DNA of 63,917 bases from NCBI GenBank assembly GCA_021780225.1, contig JAJXZF010000058.1, positions 1-63,917 on the forward strand. Reading direction: 5' to 3'. The notes below the pieces were generated by a model, which worked only from the letters and a program-made list of their open reading frames with translations, was not told the DNA's origin and searched no databases. Position 1 is the first letter of the stretch. The number at the start of each line of letters is the position of its first letter. This document shows, piece after piece, positions 52,739 through 61,495 of this stretch. The position numbers and the translations under genes are program-made. The DNA is from Deltaproteobacteria bacterium (GTDB lineage: Bacteria > Desulfobacterota > Binatia > Binatales > Binataceae).

Positions 52739-52924
52739 ATGGCGCTCAAAGTCACATGGGACAAGGACGTCTGCATCCATTCCGGAAACTGCGTGAAATC
52801 GCTGCCGCAGGTCTTCAAGGTTGAAAATGGAAAATTCGTGATCGAACCGTCCGCCGCGGCGGACGAAAAAGTCCGCGCGGCCGTCGCCGCGTGTCCGTCG
52901 CACGCGCTGAAGATATCCGATTAA
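52739..52924 (+). CDS. Divergent 4Fe-4S mono-cluster ferredoxin
   Basis: The 61-residue protein (MALKVTWDKDVCIHSGNCVK) resembles the Fer4_19 family: CIHSGNC near the start and AACPSHALKISD at the end. Only three Cys of a usual CxxCxxC...C set are present, as in that family, so a non-Cys ligand is likely. It would carry single electrons, maybe to the adjacent siroheme reductase or another enzyme. GGAGGT lies at the right distance from the ATG. It is short enough to be missed by automated gene callers. Confidence 0.85.
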   Translation: MALKVTWDKDVCIHSGNCVKSLPQVFKVENGKFVIEPSAAADEKVRAAVAACPSHALKISD

Positions 52925-52989
52925 CTTCGGCCCGCGCCCGGTTCGCGGCAACTCGATCGTTCAGCGCTGGGGTGACGAAAGCCGGAATG

Positions 52990-53198
52990 CTAGTGTGGTG
53001 TCCCGCAAATAACTTCCATCTGATGCCTTGTCAGCTCGGCGCGCAGGCCGCTCACCGCGAGGCGACCAGGGATGGATTGCCGGGTCTGGGCCCGGCAATG
53101 ACGAACAGCGTTGGTCATGCCCGGACTTGATCCGGGCATCCACACCGGAGCGCAAGATCGACGCGGAGTGCAAACTTATTTGCGGGACGCCACACTAG
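52990..53198 (+). mobile_element. MITE-like element, copy 4
   Basis: This 209-bp copy runs from CTAGTGTGGTGTCCCGCAAA to the matching inverted end TTTGCGGGACGCCACACTAG. Its inner sequence is close to copy 1, with the same two palindromes. It lies between the ferredoxin gene and the convergent nuclease-like pseudogene, about 65 bp from the nearer stop codon. No flanking stop codon lies in its CTAG here. Confidence 0.85.
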
Positions 53199-53312
53199 TT
53201 GACGCGAGGCTTACGAGAATTCCGAATCCGGGAAGCGGCGCGAGGAGGATAATTGGCGTCCTCCGCTTTGCCGATTGGAGGAGCGCACCGCATTCTGCAC
53301 GGTGCCGATGTC

Positions 53313-53935
53313 TTATGCTGCGGCAATAGCGGATGAATCGCCTACCGAAATCGCCAGATATTTGAATGGTGGGTTGACGACCGCTGAGTAATCACGCCAT
53401 TCCAACAAGTAATTCTTTTGAATCTCCAGCGGCGATTCGCGGCCTTTAATTGTACCGTCTCCAGCGGCCGCGCCCCACCCTAACCTGCCTGTAATTTCGC
53501 GACCGTCATGAAGTTTAAAGGCTTCATCAACCGTCCCACTCCGGCCTTTGTTCCAATACCTTTGATCGTTCGTCAGCATAATTGCGTAGCCCACGTGCAT
53601 TTTTCCGCGGCCTGCGAGCGTTTCGAGCCGCGTGACATCCTTGAGGAAATCGTAGCGGCCAATGTCCTGTGCCGCATGATTTTGTAGGACGAACGTCTCA
53701 TTGTCGTGACGGATTTCCGCGTTACGCGTTTTGTATTTCAGTTCCAGTGCGAAAGTCTCAGCGCCGTCGCGAATTCGGAGATCGACACGCATCCCCTCCA
53801 TTGGCACTTCTAGTCGTATTTGAGCGCAAGGTCGAAGGAGATGAATTGCCAGGCGAGCGCATGCTGAAAATCCGCTTCTGAATGAAACACTGGCCGTTTC
53901 TCAGCCAAACACGAGAGAATTTCTTCAATATTCAT
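53313..53935 (-). pseudogene. Nuclease-like (PD-(D/E)XK style) gene with a frameshift
   Basis: Two frames join into one plausible 207-residue protein. Frame A starts at ATG 53935 (MNIEEILSCLAEKRPVFHSE, then ADFQHALAWQ). Frame B continues from IHLLRPCAQIRLEVPMEGMR to the stop at 53313. The switch lies in GGCAATTCATC near 53846; one extra A there would restore the frame. RVDLRIRD and TFALELKYKTR give the D...ExK pattern of PD-(D/E)XK nucleases. Base composition is less GC-rich than the neighbours, a sign of transfer. A sequencing error cannot be excluded. Confidence 0.7.
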
Positions 53936-54047
53936 TATAAATTCAGCCGTATCTGTGCCAGAAATACGCAGTAGCACAACATTCAGCTAGCAAATCTACA
54001 TCGAGCAGTCATCATGCTCAATCCGAGAGCGACAAGAGGTTTGTTCT

Positions 54048-54548
54048 TCATCTGAACTGGCGCAGCATCACGAACGATTCCGAGCCGACGCGGTTGGCGA
54101 TGCGCGCGATCGTCGCGAAGCCGAAGCGCTCGTAGAGCCGTTTGGCGGGGTTGTTCGCGCGCACGCTGAGCACGATCGCCGGGCAGATCGCACGCGCCGC
54201 CGGGATCAAATACCGCAGCAGCTTGGTTCCGGCGCCCATCCCGACAAACGCCGGCGCGACCGCGATCGCGAGTTCGGGAGTCCGCGCCGGCGCCCATCGA
54301 TACAACGGACTCTCCGTCGGCATCACGCGAATCCACGCCGCGCCCGCCAACTCGCGCTCCTCGCTCACGGCGATAAATCCCAAATCTCCGGCGCGGCGGC
54401 GCCAGTTCTCGACGTATGGCGCCAGATCGGGATTGCTCATCGCCGTTTCCGGCGCGACGCCGTCTTCGTCCATGTGCGCGGCGTAATAGAGCATCCGCCA
54501 GAGATGCGCTTCGTCGCTTTTGTCCGCAGGGCGGATGGCGAAATCCAT
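54048..54548 (-). CDS. GNAT-family N-acetyltransferase
   Basis: The protein of 166 residues (MDFAIRPADKSDEAHLWRML) has the GNAT pattern: AGAAWIRVMPTESP, the acetyl-CoA-binding loop AIAVAPAFVGMGAGTKLLRY with the QxxGxG-like turn, and LSVRANNPAKRLYERFGFAT. It transfers an acetyl group to an amine of unknown identity. An upstream ATG at 54560 would add four residues. The gene stands alone. Confidence 0.88.
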   Translation of the reverse strand: MDFAIRPADKSDEAHLWRMLYYAAHMDEDGVAPETAMSNPDLAPYVENWRRRAGDLGFIAVSEERELAGAAWIRVMPTESPLYRWAPARTPELAIAVAPAFVGMGAGTKLLRYLIPAARAICPAIVLSVRANNPAKRLYERFGFATIARIANRVGSESFVMLRQFR

Positions 54549-54632
54549 GATGCGGATCATTCCGCGCAAGACGCCGGCGTGGCAAGCCGCCTTGACGGCG
54601 CGCCTCGATTGCGCCGCGCCAGATGCGCCGGA

Positions 54633-55076
54633 TTATTTTTTCGCGACGTGGTTGAGCGAGCCGAGGGTGGCGTCGGCGGCGCGGCCGGTGGCCAGGATAT
54701 CCAGTTGCGCGCGAATCCGGTTGGCGAGTTGGCGGCGGAAAACCGGCTTGGCCAGGAAGTCGCTCACGCCAAGCCGCATGCCCTCCGCGCGCGCGTCAAG
54801 ATCGTCGCGTGCGGTGATCATGATCACCGGGATGCCGGCGGTGTCGGGATCCTGTTTGAGCGCGCGGCAAACCTCGAAGCCGTCCATCTCCGGCATCATC
54901 AGATCGAGCAGGATCACGTCAACCGGATGTTGGCGGGCGAGCCTCAAACATTCCGCGCCCGATACCGCCTCGATCGCGACAAAGCCCTCGCGCTGCAGAT
55001 GGCGGGCGAGAATCGAGACCGTGTCCGGATCGTCGTCCACCACCATGATATGCGGCGTTCTGTTCATTTCGTCCAT
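54633..55076 (-). CDS. Stand-alone response regulator receiver protein
   Basis: The 147-residue protein is one receiver domain. The acidic pocket is in HIMVVDDDPDTVS, the phospho-Asp in DVILLDLMMPEMDGF, the Thr in IPVIMITARDD and the Lys in SDFLAKPVFRRQL. A short C-terminal tail has no output domain. It is 7 bp downstream of a sigma-54 activator that lacks its own receiver, so the two may form a split NtrC-type regulator, the receiver acting by protein contact. No kinase gene is adjacent. Confidence 0.92.
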   Translation of the reverse strand: MDEMNRTPHIMVVDDDPDTVSILARHLQREGFVAIEAVSGAECLRLARQHPVDVILLDLMMPEMDGFEVCRALKQDPDTAGIPVIMITARDDLDARAEGMRLGVSDFLAKPVFRRQLANRIRAQLDILATGRAADATLGSLNHVAKK

Positions 55077-55083
55077 AGTCGCC

Positions 55084-56121
55084 TCACGCCTCGTCGCGCT
55101 CGTCGGCCGAACCGGGCGCGATCACGCCGCAGCGCCTGAGTTTGGCCGAGAAGGTCGTGCGCTTGAGACCGAGCAGGCGGGCGGCGGCCTGCTTGTTCCC
55201 GCCGGTTTGCTTGAGCGCTTCGTTGATCATGCGGCCTTCCAGTTCACGGACCATCGCTGTAAGATTCACCCCTTTTTCGCCCAGGGCCGGCGCGATTTGC
55301 GTGTCGGCCATCCGTCCCGCCATTACCAGATTGGGCGGCAGCAGGGGAGTGTCGATCACGGAATCCTCGCACATGATGACGAGCCGCTCGACCATGTTTT
55401 CGAGTTCGCGCACGTTGCCGGGCCAATCGTAGGACCACAGATGCACCATCGCCTCGCGCGAAACCGTCCAATCGCGGCCGGGCAGCCGCTGCCGCATCCG
55501 ATCGAGAAAATACTCGACCAGCAACGGGATATCGGAGCGGCGTTCGCGTAGCGGCGGAATATGAATCGGCACGACCTGGAGCCGATAGAAGAGATCTTCG
55601 CGGAAACCGCCCTTGCGCACCGCCATGATCAGGTCGGCGTTGCTGGCCGCGATTATCCGCGCATCGACGCGCGTGGCGCGGTCGGAGCCAACGGGACGGA
55701 CGACGCCGTCTTCGAGCACGCGCAGCAGCTTGGCTTGCAGCTTGAGCGGCATTTCGCCGATTTCGTCGAGGAAGATGGTGCCGCCGTCGGCGGCGCTGAA
55801 AAGCCCGTGACGCGAGCCGGCGGCGCCGGTAAACGCGCCGCGCTCGTGACCGAACATCTCGGATTCAAGCAGATCTTGCGGAATCGCGGCGCAATTGACC
55901 GGAACGAATGATCGGTTCGACCGCGCCGACAGGGTATGTATCGCGCGGGCGACGACCTCTTTGCCGCTGCCGCTTTCGCCGGTGATGAGCACGGTGGCGT
56001 CGGTCGCGGCGACCCGCTCGAGCAGCGCGCGCATTTTGACGATCGTCTGATGTTCGCCGACTAGAGCTCTTTCCGCCGCTGAACGAAAGGCGGCGTCTGA
56101 CAGTCTCGGTCCCGAAGCCAT
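55084..56121 (-). CDS. Sigma-54-dependent activator without receiver domain
   Basis: The 345-residue protein is an AAA+ domain (residues about 20-260) plus Fis-type HTH. Motifs are [30 protein letters not shown] with the sigma-54-contacting [18 protein letters not shown], and [20 protein letters not shown]. The C-terminal helix-turn-helix is [20 protein letters not shown]. Activators of this group usually have an N-terminal sensor or receiver; here the first 20 residues are too short. GGAGA lies before the ATG, with a perfect 15-bp palindrome about 95 bp upstream. Confidence 0.93.
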   Translation of the reverse strand: MASGPRLSDAAFRSAAERALVGEHQTIVKMRALLERVAATDATVLITGESGSGKEVVARAIHTLSARSNRSFVPVNCAAIPQDLLESEMFGHERGAFTGAAGSRHGLFSAADGGTIFLDEIGEMPLKLQAKLLRVLEDGVVRPVGSDRATRVDARIIAASNADLIMAVRKGGFREDLFYRLQVVPIHIPPLRERRSDIPLLVEYFLDRMRQRLPGRDWTVSREAMVHLWSYDWPGNVRELENMVERLVIMCEDSVIDTPLLPPNLVMAGRMADTQIAPALGEKGVNLTAMVRELEGRMINEALKQTGGNKQAAARLLGLKRTTFSAKLRRCGVIAPGSADERDEA

Positions 56122-56207
56122 GGGTCAGGCGTCTCCTTTTGGGGATAAATTGAGCGGTGGTGGAAGAGCAAAATTTGCGCTTCTGGACACGTCCGGATAT
56201 TGACATA

Positions 56208-56222
56208 TTCCTACTGTAGGAA
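56208..56222. promoter_or_regulatory. Perfect 15-bp palindrome upstream of the sigma-54 activator
   Basis: TTCCTAC-T-GTAGGAA is an uninterrupted 15-bp palindrome in AT-rich DNA between the activator gene and the QueD-like gene. It could be an operator for the activator or for a local regulator. Confidence 0.45.
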
Positions 56223-56354
56223 ACAAGCAGAAAAATCAGACGATCAGCAAGCGTCCGCGAAATTAGCGGATAATGGTTAAAATAACTCGCTAATTTATCG
56301 AATAGCCAAAATTAGATGAGAATAAAAATAATGACGAAACAAAGATGAACGGTG

Positions 56355-56852
56355 CTATTTAACTTCGATATCGCTTCGATAAACCGCCGATTGACCGGGC
56401 CCTTCGGCCACCGATATCTCAAGCGAGATAACGTCGGCGAGCGCATTTCGATCATCTAACGCTTTGTACAATTCGTTCCAAATATAGCGGGCAAGCTCCT
56501 CGGCCGAACTATGCGTGATCGGCAGGATCGCGGCGTCGCCTTCCGGAATTGAAAACGAGTCGTTTTCGTAACGGATTTGGACCTGTCCGCCGTGGCGATC
56601 GATTTTCAGACAATCGCTCAGCGCCGGGACGATCATCCGTTCGTCGAGGCGATCGGCAATTTCCTTGGTCAGGCGTTTGATTAATCCGAAATCGAGCACA
56701 TAACCGGTCGCGGCAAGCCGCCCTTCGACGCGCACCCCGATCTGATAATTATGGCCATGCAAAGGCTCGCGAAAGCCGGGATAAGCGATAAAGTGCGCGG
56801 CGGAGAATTTCAGGTTCTCCTTGGCTACGTGAATCGAAAATTGCGGTTTCAT
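56355..56852 (-). CDS. 6-pyruvoyl-tetrahydropterin synthase/QueD-like enzyme
   Basis: The 165-residue protein (MKPQFSIHVAKENLKFSAAH) has the zinc-binding His set, HFIAYPGF and LHGHNYQIGVRVEG, and a second-domain VLDFGLIKRLTKEIADRLDE. THSSAEELARYIWNELYKAL is typical of this family. QueD makes 6-carboxy-tetrahydropterin, the first step to queuosine, but other members act in folate or biopterin routes. The usual catalytic Cys before the second His is not clearly present. It follows a gene of unknown function by 11 bp, so both are likely expressed together. Confidence 0.88.
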   Translation of the reverse strand: MKPQFSIHVAKENLKFSAAHFIAYPGFREPLHGHNYQIGVRVEGRLAATGYVLDFGLIKRLTKEIADRLDERMIVPALSDCLKIDRHGGQVQIRYENDSFSIPEGDAAILPITHSSAEELARYIWNELYKALDDRNALADVISLEISVAEGPGQSAVYRSDIEVK

Positions 56853-56863
56853 CAAAGGGACCG

Positions 56864-57763
56864 TCAGCGCGCCGAAGCGGGCAGGATGGCGGCGAGCGCC
56901 GGATGTGGTTGAGGGGTGAAAACGGCGCGGTAACGCGAGTCATCCAGCGACGTTGCTTGCAAAAAACGTTCGTTCTCGCCCGGCGCGATCGCGGCCATCC
57001 GCGCCTTCAACGCATCGCGGAGACCGGCTTCGAGACCGGCGGTCAAATCGTGGATATCCAGCCCGTGCCATCCGCCGAGCAGACATTCGACGAAATATCC
57101 CACTTGCCCGTCGCGGTCGAGGTCAAAGCTGTCCACGCGCATCGCTTCGGCCAGCGTCAGCAGCCGGTCCATGCCGTATTCGTTGCGCTTCGAGCGAACG
57201 GACGAGTCGCCGCTGCCCTCGAAGCCCGAGCCGATCGCCGCGATCCCCACGCGGCCATCGGCGAAAGGCACGGGATGAAAGATGTAGCCCTCGGAGGTAT
57301 AGCCGAGCAGTTCATAGAGCGCCTGGCGGTAGTCGAGCAAATTCCAATTGGTACGGCGGGCGATCGCGAGCAGAAATTCTCCGAGCGGCTGAGCGGCGCG
57401 GTCGGCGAATTCGAGCAGGCGCAGGAATTGGGTTTCGTCGTACTCTTCGCGACGTGAAATCAAGGGCGCCCACTGGCGATCGAATACCAGTCCGAGGGCG
57501 CCAATTCCCGCACCGCGATGTCCGTTGGCGGGCCGCGCGGCGATCGGCGCGGCGGGATCGACCGGCTCGAGATCCATCGCGAGGTAATGTCCGTGGCTGG
57601 AGGGTTTCGCCAGCCCGCGCCGGGCATTATCGAGGCGCACGGGGAAGGCGTCGCGCGCCAGCAGGCGGCTTTTGCCGCCGCGGCGCTCGGCCAGAATCCC
57701 GTAGCCGCTCAGAAGCGATCCGTAACCGATTACCAGAAGGGTTTCGTTGACTGCGGCAGCCAA
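56864..57763 (-). CDS. Gamma-glutamylcyclotransferase-fold-like protein, function unknown
   Basis: The 299-residue protein begins with LLVIGYGSLLSGYGILAERR, the YGS-LL pattern of the gamma-glutamylcyclotransferase fold. RREEYDETQF is typical of the same group. The C-terminal half (from about 200) has FDLDRDGQVGYFVECLLGGW and no known motif. TTG at 57763 is chosen because AAGGAAG stands upstream and the fold begins at that point. It may act on gamma-glutamyl compounds or on other amide bonds. It precedes the QueD-like gene on the same strand. Confidence 0.7.
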   Translation of the reverse strand: MAAAVNETLLVIGYGSLLSGYGILAERRGGKSRLLARDAFPVRLDNARRGLAKPSSHGHYLAMDLEPVDPAAPIAARPANGHRGAGIGALGLVFDRQWAPLISRREEYDETQFLRLLEFADRAAQPLGEFLLAIARRTNWNLLDYRQALYELLGYTSEGYIFHPVPFADGRVGIAAIGSGFEGSGDSSVRSKRNEYGMDRLLTLAEAMRVDSFDLDRDGQVGYFVECLLGGWHGLDIHDLTAGLEAGLRDALKARMAAIAPGENERFLQATSLDDSRYRAVFTPQPHPALAAILPASAR

Positions 57764-57914
57764 TCCCGGCTTCCTTTCGTCCGGCAAGCGGCGCCGGCGT
57801 TCGCATTCAGCGCCGGTCGCGTCGCAAGTGGATCTTCGGAACAAAATTTTACCCAGCGGCTCGGCTCGCGTCGATATTGCCGAACGCATCCGCCGGCGCG
57901 ATGATTCGATCCGT

Positions 57915-58613
57915 TCAATCGCGCGGCGCGACGGATACGTACCGATTGCCGCGCTCGTAAAATCGCCACGGCCGCTCGGCCCATCGGCCGGCGTATGCGA
58001 CATTGATACGCGGCGAGCGGCTGATTCGCCCGGCCGGAATCGCCGCCGTCTCGAGATAGAGCGAATCGCCGCAGAGGTCGCGCCCGTAGTCGGCGCCGGT
58101 GATCGCCATCGCCTGCGTCAGCTTTCCCGGACCGTTCGCAAGCTCGCGATCGCGCGCGGCTTTCCGCCGCCGCGCCGCCATCAGGCTGTCGCCGCGCACC
58201 GGTTCGAGCGCGCGAATCAAAACCGCATGCGGTTCGCCTTCGCCGGCGACGACGATATTGAACGCCCAACAGACCCCGTAGAGAAAATAGACGTAGGCAT
58301 GACCGGGCGGACCGAACATCGCCGCGGTGCGCGCCGTTCGGCCGCGCGAACTATGGGCCGCCCGATCGAGCGGCCCGCGATACGCTTCAGCCTCGACGAT
58401 GCGTCCGGCGGTTTCGCCTTCGGCGGTGCGATGGACCAGAATTTTGCCGATGCAATCGCGCGCGACTTGCAACACCGGCCGCGCGTAAAACGATCGCGGC
58501 AATTTCAGCCCCGCCGCCGCGCCGCGAGGTTCCGCAACGCGAGCGGACCCGGCGGGCTTGTCAGGAGGCGCGGGGACGGGCGAAATGCGAGGATAGGAGC
58601 GCGTCGAACGCAT
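57915..58613 (-). CDS. 3-methyladenine DNA glycosylase (AAG/MPG family)
   Basis: The 232-residue enzyme removes alkylated bases from DNA. It has PRSFYARPVLQVARDCIGKI, the catalytic Glu in GRIVEAEAYRGPLDRAAHSS, GHAYVYFLYGVCWAFNIVVA, and a C-terminal NGPGKLTQAMAITGADYGRD. All are typical of the Mpg family. The ATG at 58613 starts after an unlikely upstream extension. It is divergent from an SDR gene only 43 bp away. Confidence 0.93.
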   Translation of the reverse strand: MRSTRSYPRISPVPAPPDKPAGSARVAEPRGAAAGLKLPRSFYARPVLQVARDCIGKILVHRTAEGETAGRIVEAEAYRGPLDRAAHSSRGRTARTAAMFGPPGHAYVYFLYGVCWAFNIVVAGEGEPHAVLIRALEPVRGDSLMAARRRKAARDRELANGPGKLTQAMAITGADYGRDLCGDSLYLETAAIPAGRISRSPRINVAYAGRWAERPWRFYERGNRYVSVAPRD

Positions 58614-58656
58614 CGGCGAGCGCGAGCATAATCCACTAATCGGACGGGGAAAACAG

Positions 58657-59388
58657 GTGGACTTGAAAAACAAGGCGGCGTTGATCACGGGCGGAGCCCG
58701 TATCGGCCATACGGTGGCGCAGGCGCTGGCGGCGCGCGGATGCGCGATCGGCGTGACCTGGCGCGCGTCGCGGGCGGAAGCCGAAGCGACGGCCGCATCG
58801 GCGCGCGCGTCCGGCGTCGCCGCGGCCGCGGTTCAGGCCGACGCCGCGGACGAGGCGCAGGTGCGCGCGGCGGTCGCGGAAATTGCTGATCGGCTTGGCC
58901 GGCTGGACATTCTGATCAACATGGCGTCGTCGTATATGCGAACGCCGAATCCCGGCGCTTCGGATTGGGCCGCGGCGTTCGACGCGAACGCGCGCAGCGC
59001 TTTTTTGTTCGCGCGCCACGCCGCGCCGATTATGAAAGCCGCGAACGCGGGCAGGATTATCAACGTCGCGGACTGGCTGCCCGCCAGCGGCCGTCCGCTC
59101 TACAAGGGCTATATTCCCTATTACAGCTCCAAAGCCGCGGTGATTGGACTGACTGAAAGCATGGCGCTGGAATTCGCGCCGGAGATTCTGGTCAACGCGA
59201 TCGCGCCCGGGCCGATTCTGGCGCCGCCCGATCTGACCGCCGAGGAAAACGCCGAGGTGCTGGAAGCGACGCCGCTCCGGCGCTGGGGCGGGGCCGAAGA
59301 GATCGCGAAGGCGGCGCTATTTTTGATCGAAACCGATTTCGTCACGGGCGAGTGTATCCGCGTCGATGGCGGGCGCCATCTGGCCTGA
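58657..59388 (+). CDS. Short-chain dehydrogenase (pteridine reductase/FabG-like)
   Basis: The 243-residue enzyme starts MDLKNKAALITGGARIGHTV; the glycine-rich loop GGARIG is like that of pteridine reductases and FolM. The catalytic region is PYYSSKAAVIGLTESMALEF with Tyr and Lys, preceded by NVADWLPASG with Ser; GECIRVDGGRHLA closes the fold. It reduces a carbonyl or pterin with NADPH. GTG at 58657 is preceded by GGGGA. A link to the nearby QueD-like pterin enzyme is possible but not shown. Confidence 0.9.
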   Translation: MDLKNKAALITGGARIGHTVAQALAARGCAIGVTWRASRAEAEATAASARASGVAAAAVQADAADEAQVRAAVAEIADRLGRLDILINMASSYMRTPNPGASDWAAAFDANARSAFLFARHAAPIMKAANAGRIINVADWLPASGRPLYKGYIPYYSSKAAVIGLTESMALEFAPEILVNAIAPGPILAPPDLTAEENAEVLEATPLRRWGGAEEIAKAALFLIETDFVTGECIRVDGGRHLA

Positions 59389-59477
59389 GCGGACGCCTCG
59401 CGCGCCTTCATTGTCAGGCGCGGGTGCATTAGAATCGAACCAATTAATGAATTTGTGATATTATAAATTCAAATATT

Positions 59478-59996
59478 ATGACAACGGACCAAACGCTCGG
59501 CATAACGATTTTTTTGACCATCACGGTGGTGGGACTGCTAACGCTGATTTCGGTTTATCTGATGATCGGGATGGCGTGGCAGGACTACGGCAATCGCCAC
59601 GAACGGCCCAAGGCGCGTGCGGTCGAGCGGCCGTCGGCGGGCGTGTTGTTCTGGCGCGCGCTGCGCCGCAAGTGTCCGATTTGCGGCCGCGGCGACGTTT
59701 TGCGCGGCTATTTCCACATGAATCAAAGTTGCTCGGGATGCGGCGCGGTGTTCTGGAAGAACGAGGGCGAATGGACCGGGCCGATGCTGATCGATTTCAT
59801 CTTCGCGCTGGGGGCGTCGCTCTACACGTGGGCCATTCTGGTCTATTTCAGCTATTCGGTGGCGGCGCAACTCGCGGTAACGGGCGCGATCGCGGCGTTT
59901 GGCGGAATCGCGATCATGCCGTGGTCGCGCAGCCTGTGGACGATGTTCCTGTTCGTCACTGGCGAAATCGACGTGGCCTCCGAACCGACGAAATGA
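59478..59996 (+). CDS. DUF983 membrane protein with zinc ribbon
   Basis: The 172-residue protein has an N-terminal helix (TIFLTITVVGLLTLISVYLM). A Cys4 zinc ribbon follows (RRKCPICGRGDVLRGYFHMN, then SCSGCGAVFWKNEGEWTGPM), and then two membrane helices. DUF983 proteins are of unknown role, possibly in cytochrome oxidase-related or membrane biogenesis functions. The last 100 bases of this gene are duplicated at 61396-61495. Confidence 0.88.
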   Translation: MTTDQTLGITIFLTITVVGLLTLISVYLMIGMAWQDYGNRHERPKARAVERPSAGVLFWRALRRKCPICGRGDVLRGYFHMNQSCSGCGAVFWKNEGEWTGPMLIDFIFALGASLYTWAILVYFSYSVAAQLAVTGAIAAFGGIAIMPWSRSLWTMFLFVTGEIDVASEPTK

Positions 59997-60040
59997 TCGC
60001 TTGTGCGACGTGTGGACGCGGCTTTAGCCGCATCGCTATA

Positions 60041-60211
60041 TCAACTCTCACTTCGTACCCGGACAACTATTTTACGATATGCTTCAAACACGTCGCCCAG
60101 GCCGGTTGATTCAAACCAAGCGTTGAAATCCATCCGCGCCCAATCCGCCAGTCGATCTCTTCCACGTAAAATTTCGACTTTTACGCGATCTATACCAACC
60201 AGCGGAAACAA
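60041..60211 (-). CDS. Small 56-residue open reading frame
   Basis: A TTG start at 60211 opens an ORF with normal protein-like composition: FPLVGIDRVKVEILRGRDRL, then WARMDFNAWFESTGLGDVFE and AYRKIVVRVRSES. It is in frame with, and just behind, the aquaporin stop codon on the same strand. It could be a small independent gene, or the end of an older gene after the aquaporin. No Shine-Dalgarno is visible, and I know no family. Confidence 0.4.
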   Translation of the reverse strand: MFPLVGIDRVKVEILRGRDRLADWARMDFNAWFESTGLGDVFEAYRKIVVRVRSES

Positions 60212-60223
60212 GGCGCTGCGTAT

Positions 60224-60928
60224 TCAGACTTTTTCGCCTTCGGACGAGAGCCCCCGATATAGCAATCCGCCGAGCGCGCCACCCGTAATTGGGGCCAGCC
60301 AGAACAACCACAACTGTCCGAGCGCCCAGCCGCCAACCAGCAAGGCGGGTCCGGTGCTGCGCGCCGGGTTGACCGAGGTGTTTGTAACCGGAATGCTGAT
60401 CAGGTGAATTAGCGTGAGCACAAGGCCGATTGGAATCGGTGCGAATCCGGCCGGGACGCGCTTGTCCGTCGCGCCCATAATCACGAATAGAAAGATGAGC
60501 GTCATCACCACTTCGCAAACCAGGCAGGACAACAGCGAATACCCGCCAGGTGAGTGCGCGCCGTAGCCGTTGGCCGCGAACCCCGCGCTCAGGCTGAACC
60601 CTTCCGCTCCGCTGGCGATGACGTAAAGGACCGCCGCAGCGAGAATCCCGCCCAACACTTGCACAACGATATATGGGATGACTTCACTCGCGGGAAAACG
60701 AGCCCCCGTGCAGAGTCCGACCGTAACGGCCGGATTGATATGACATCCGCTGATGTGCCCGATAGCGTATGCCATGGTGAGTAAAGTCAGCCCGAACGCC
60801 AGCGCCACCCCGACAAAGCCTACTCCTGTATGCGGGAAGCCTGCGGCCAATACCGCCGTGCCGCATCCTCCGAGCACCAGCCAGAATGTGCCTATAAATT
60901 CAGCCGCCAGACGCCGAGAAAGGCTCAT
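60224..60928 (-). CDS. aqpZ: Aquaporin Z-like channel
   Basis: The 234-residue membrane protein has six helices and two half-helices with the NPA motifs [13 protein letters not shown] and [12 protein letters not shown]. The Arg of the selectivity filter follows the second [23 protein letters not shown] and [18 protein letters not shown] are typical of bacterial AqpZ. It conducts water across the inner membrane. The ATG at 60928 is preferred to a GTG three codons earlier because GGAGGT then has correct spacing. Confidence 0.94.
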   Translation of the reverse strand: MSLSRRLAAEFIGTFWLVLGGCGTAVLAAGFPHTGVGFVGVALAFGLTLLTMAYAIGHISGCHINPAVTVGLCTGARFPASEVIPYIVVQVLGGILAAAVLYVIASGAEGFSLSAGFAANGYGAHSPGGYSLLSCLVCEVVMTLIFLFVIMGATDKRVPAGFAPIPIGLVLTLIHLISIPVTNTSVNPARSTGPALLVGGWALGQLWLFWLAPITGGALGGLLYRGLSSEGEKV

Positions 60929-61155
60929 GTCGTCCACCTCCCCGAGTTCATTGACTCGGCCGTGCGTGTTCGCCTCTGTTACCGCGCAATCCTTTCCGAA
61001 ACTTTAGCGGGGATTTCCATTTTACCGGCGAAACAGCTTCGCATCGACCGCAGTAGTTTGGCAAACAGAAGTAGCAAGTCAGTTTGAATCGGTCCGGTAA
61101 TCGCCTCCCGTTGCGCTGGCCGTTGGTCTTTCTGAAATGATTATCGCGCGCCGTT

Positions 61156-61395
61156 TACCAGGTGTCGATGTTGGGGCGTTTTTTGCCCTCGCGCGGAAGC
61201 GGGCCGGCGTCCGCGCGCGTTTCGATCACCGAGCGGACTTCATAGATGCGCAGCCGGTTTTCCGGGATCAAGCCGCGCAGCAGCCGCTGGTCGGCGGCCT
61301 CCCATCGCTCGAGCCGTCCCTGAAAATAGGAGAGATAGCGGCGGGCGACCGCTACCGCCTCGGCTTCGTCGGCGACGGCGATATCGACCACGCCG
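61156..61395 (-). pseudogene. Internally deleted copy of the acyl-CoA carboxylase gene
   Basis: Bases 61156-61203 are identical to 63106-63153, and 61204-61343 match 63778-63917 almost perfectly. 624 bp (208 codons) between these blocks are missing, so the frame stays open. The copy ends near 61395 where unrelated sequence begins; it lacks a start and most of the carboxyltransferase domain. It is a duplication remnant, not a working gene. Confidence 0.85.
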
Positions 61396-61495
61396 TTCGG
61401 CGGAATCGCGATCATGCCGTGGTCGCGCAGCCTGTGGACGATGTTCCTGTTCGTCACCGGCGAAATCGACGTCGCCTCCGAACCGACGAAATGAT
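61396..61495 (+). pseudogene. Duplicated 3' end of the DUF983 gene
   Basis: These 100 bases match 59898-59997, the last part of the DUF983 gene including its stop codon, with about three mismatches. They are joined directly to the carboxylase fragment in opposite orientation. Together with the preceding entry this marks a rearrangement scar. Confidence 0.85.

Noticed and set aside
61155-61457. 100-codon minus-strand open frame as a gene
   Set aside because: It is made of a deleted carboxylase fragment read into antisense DUF983 sequence.
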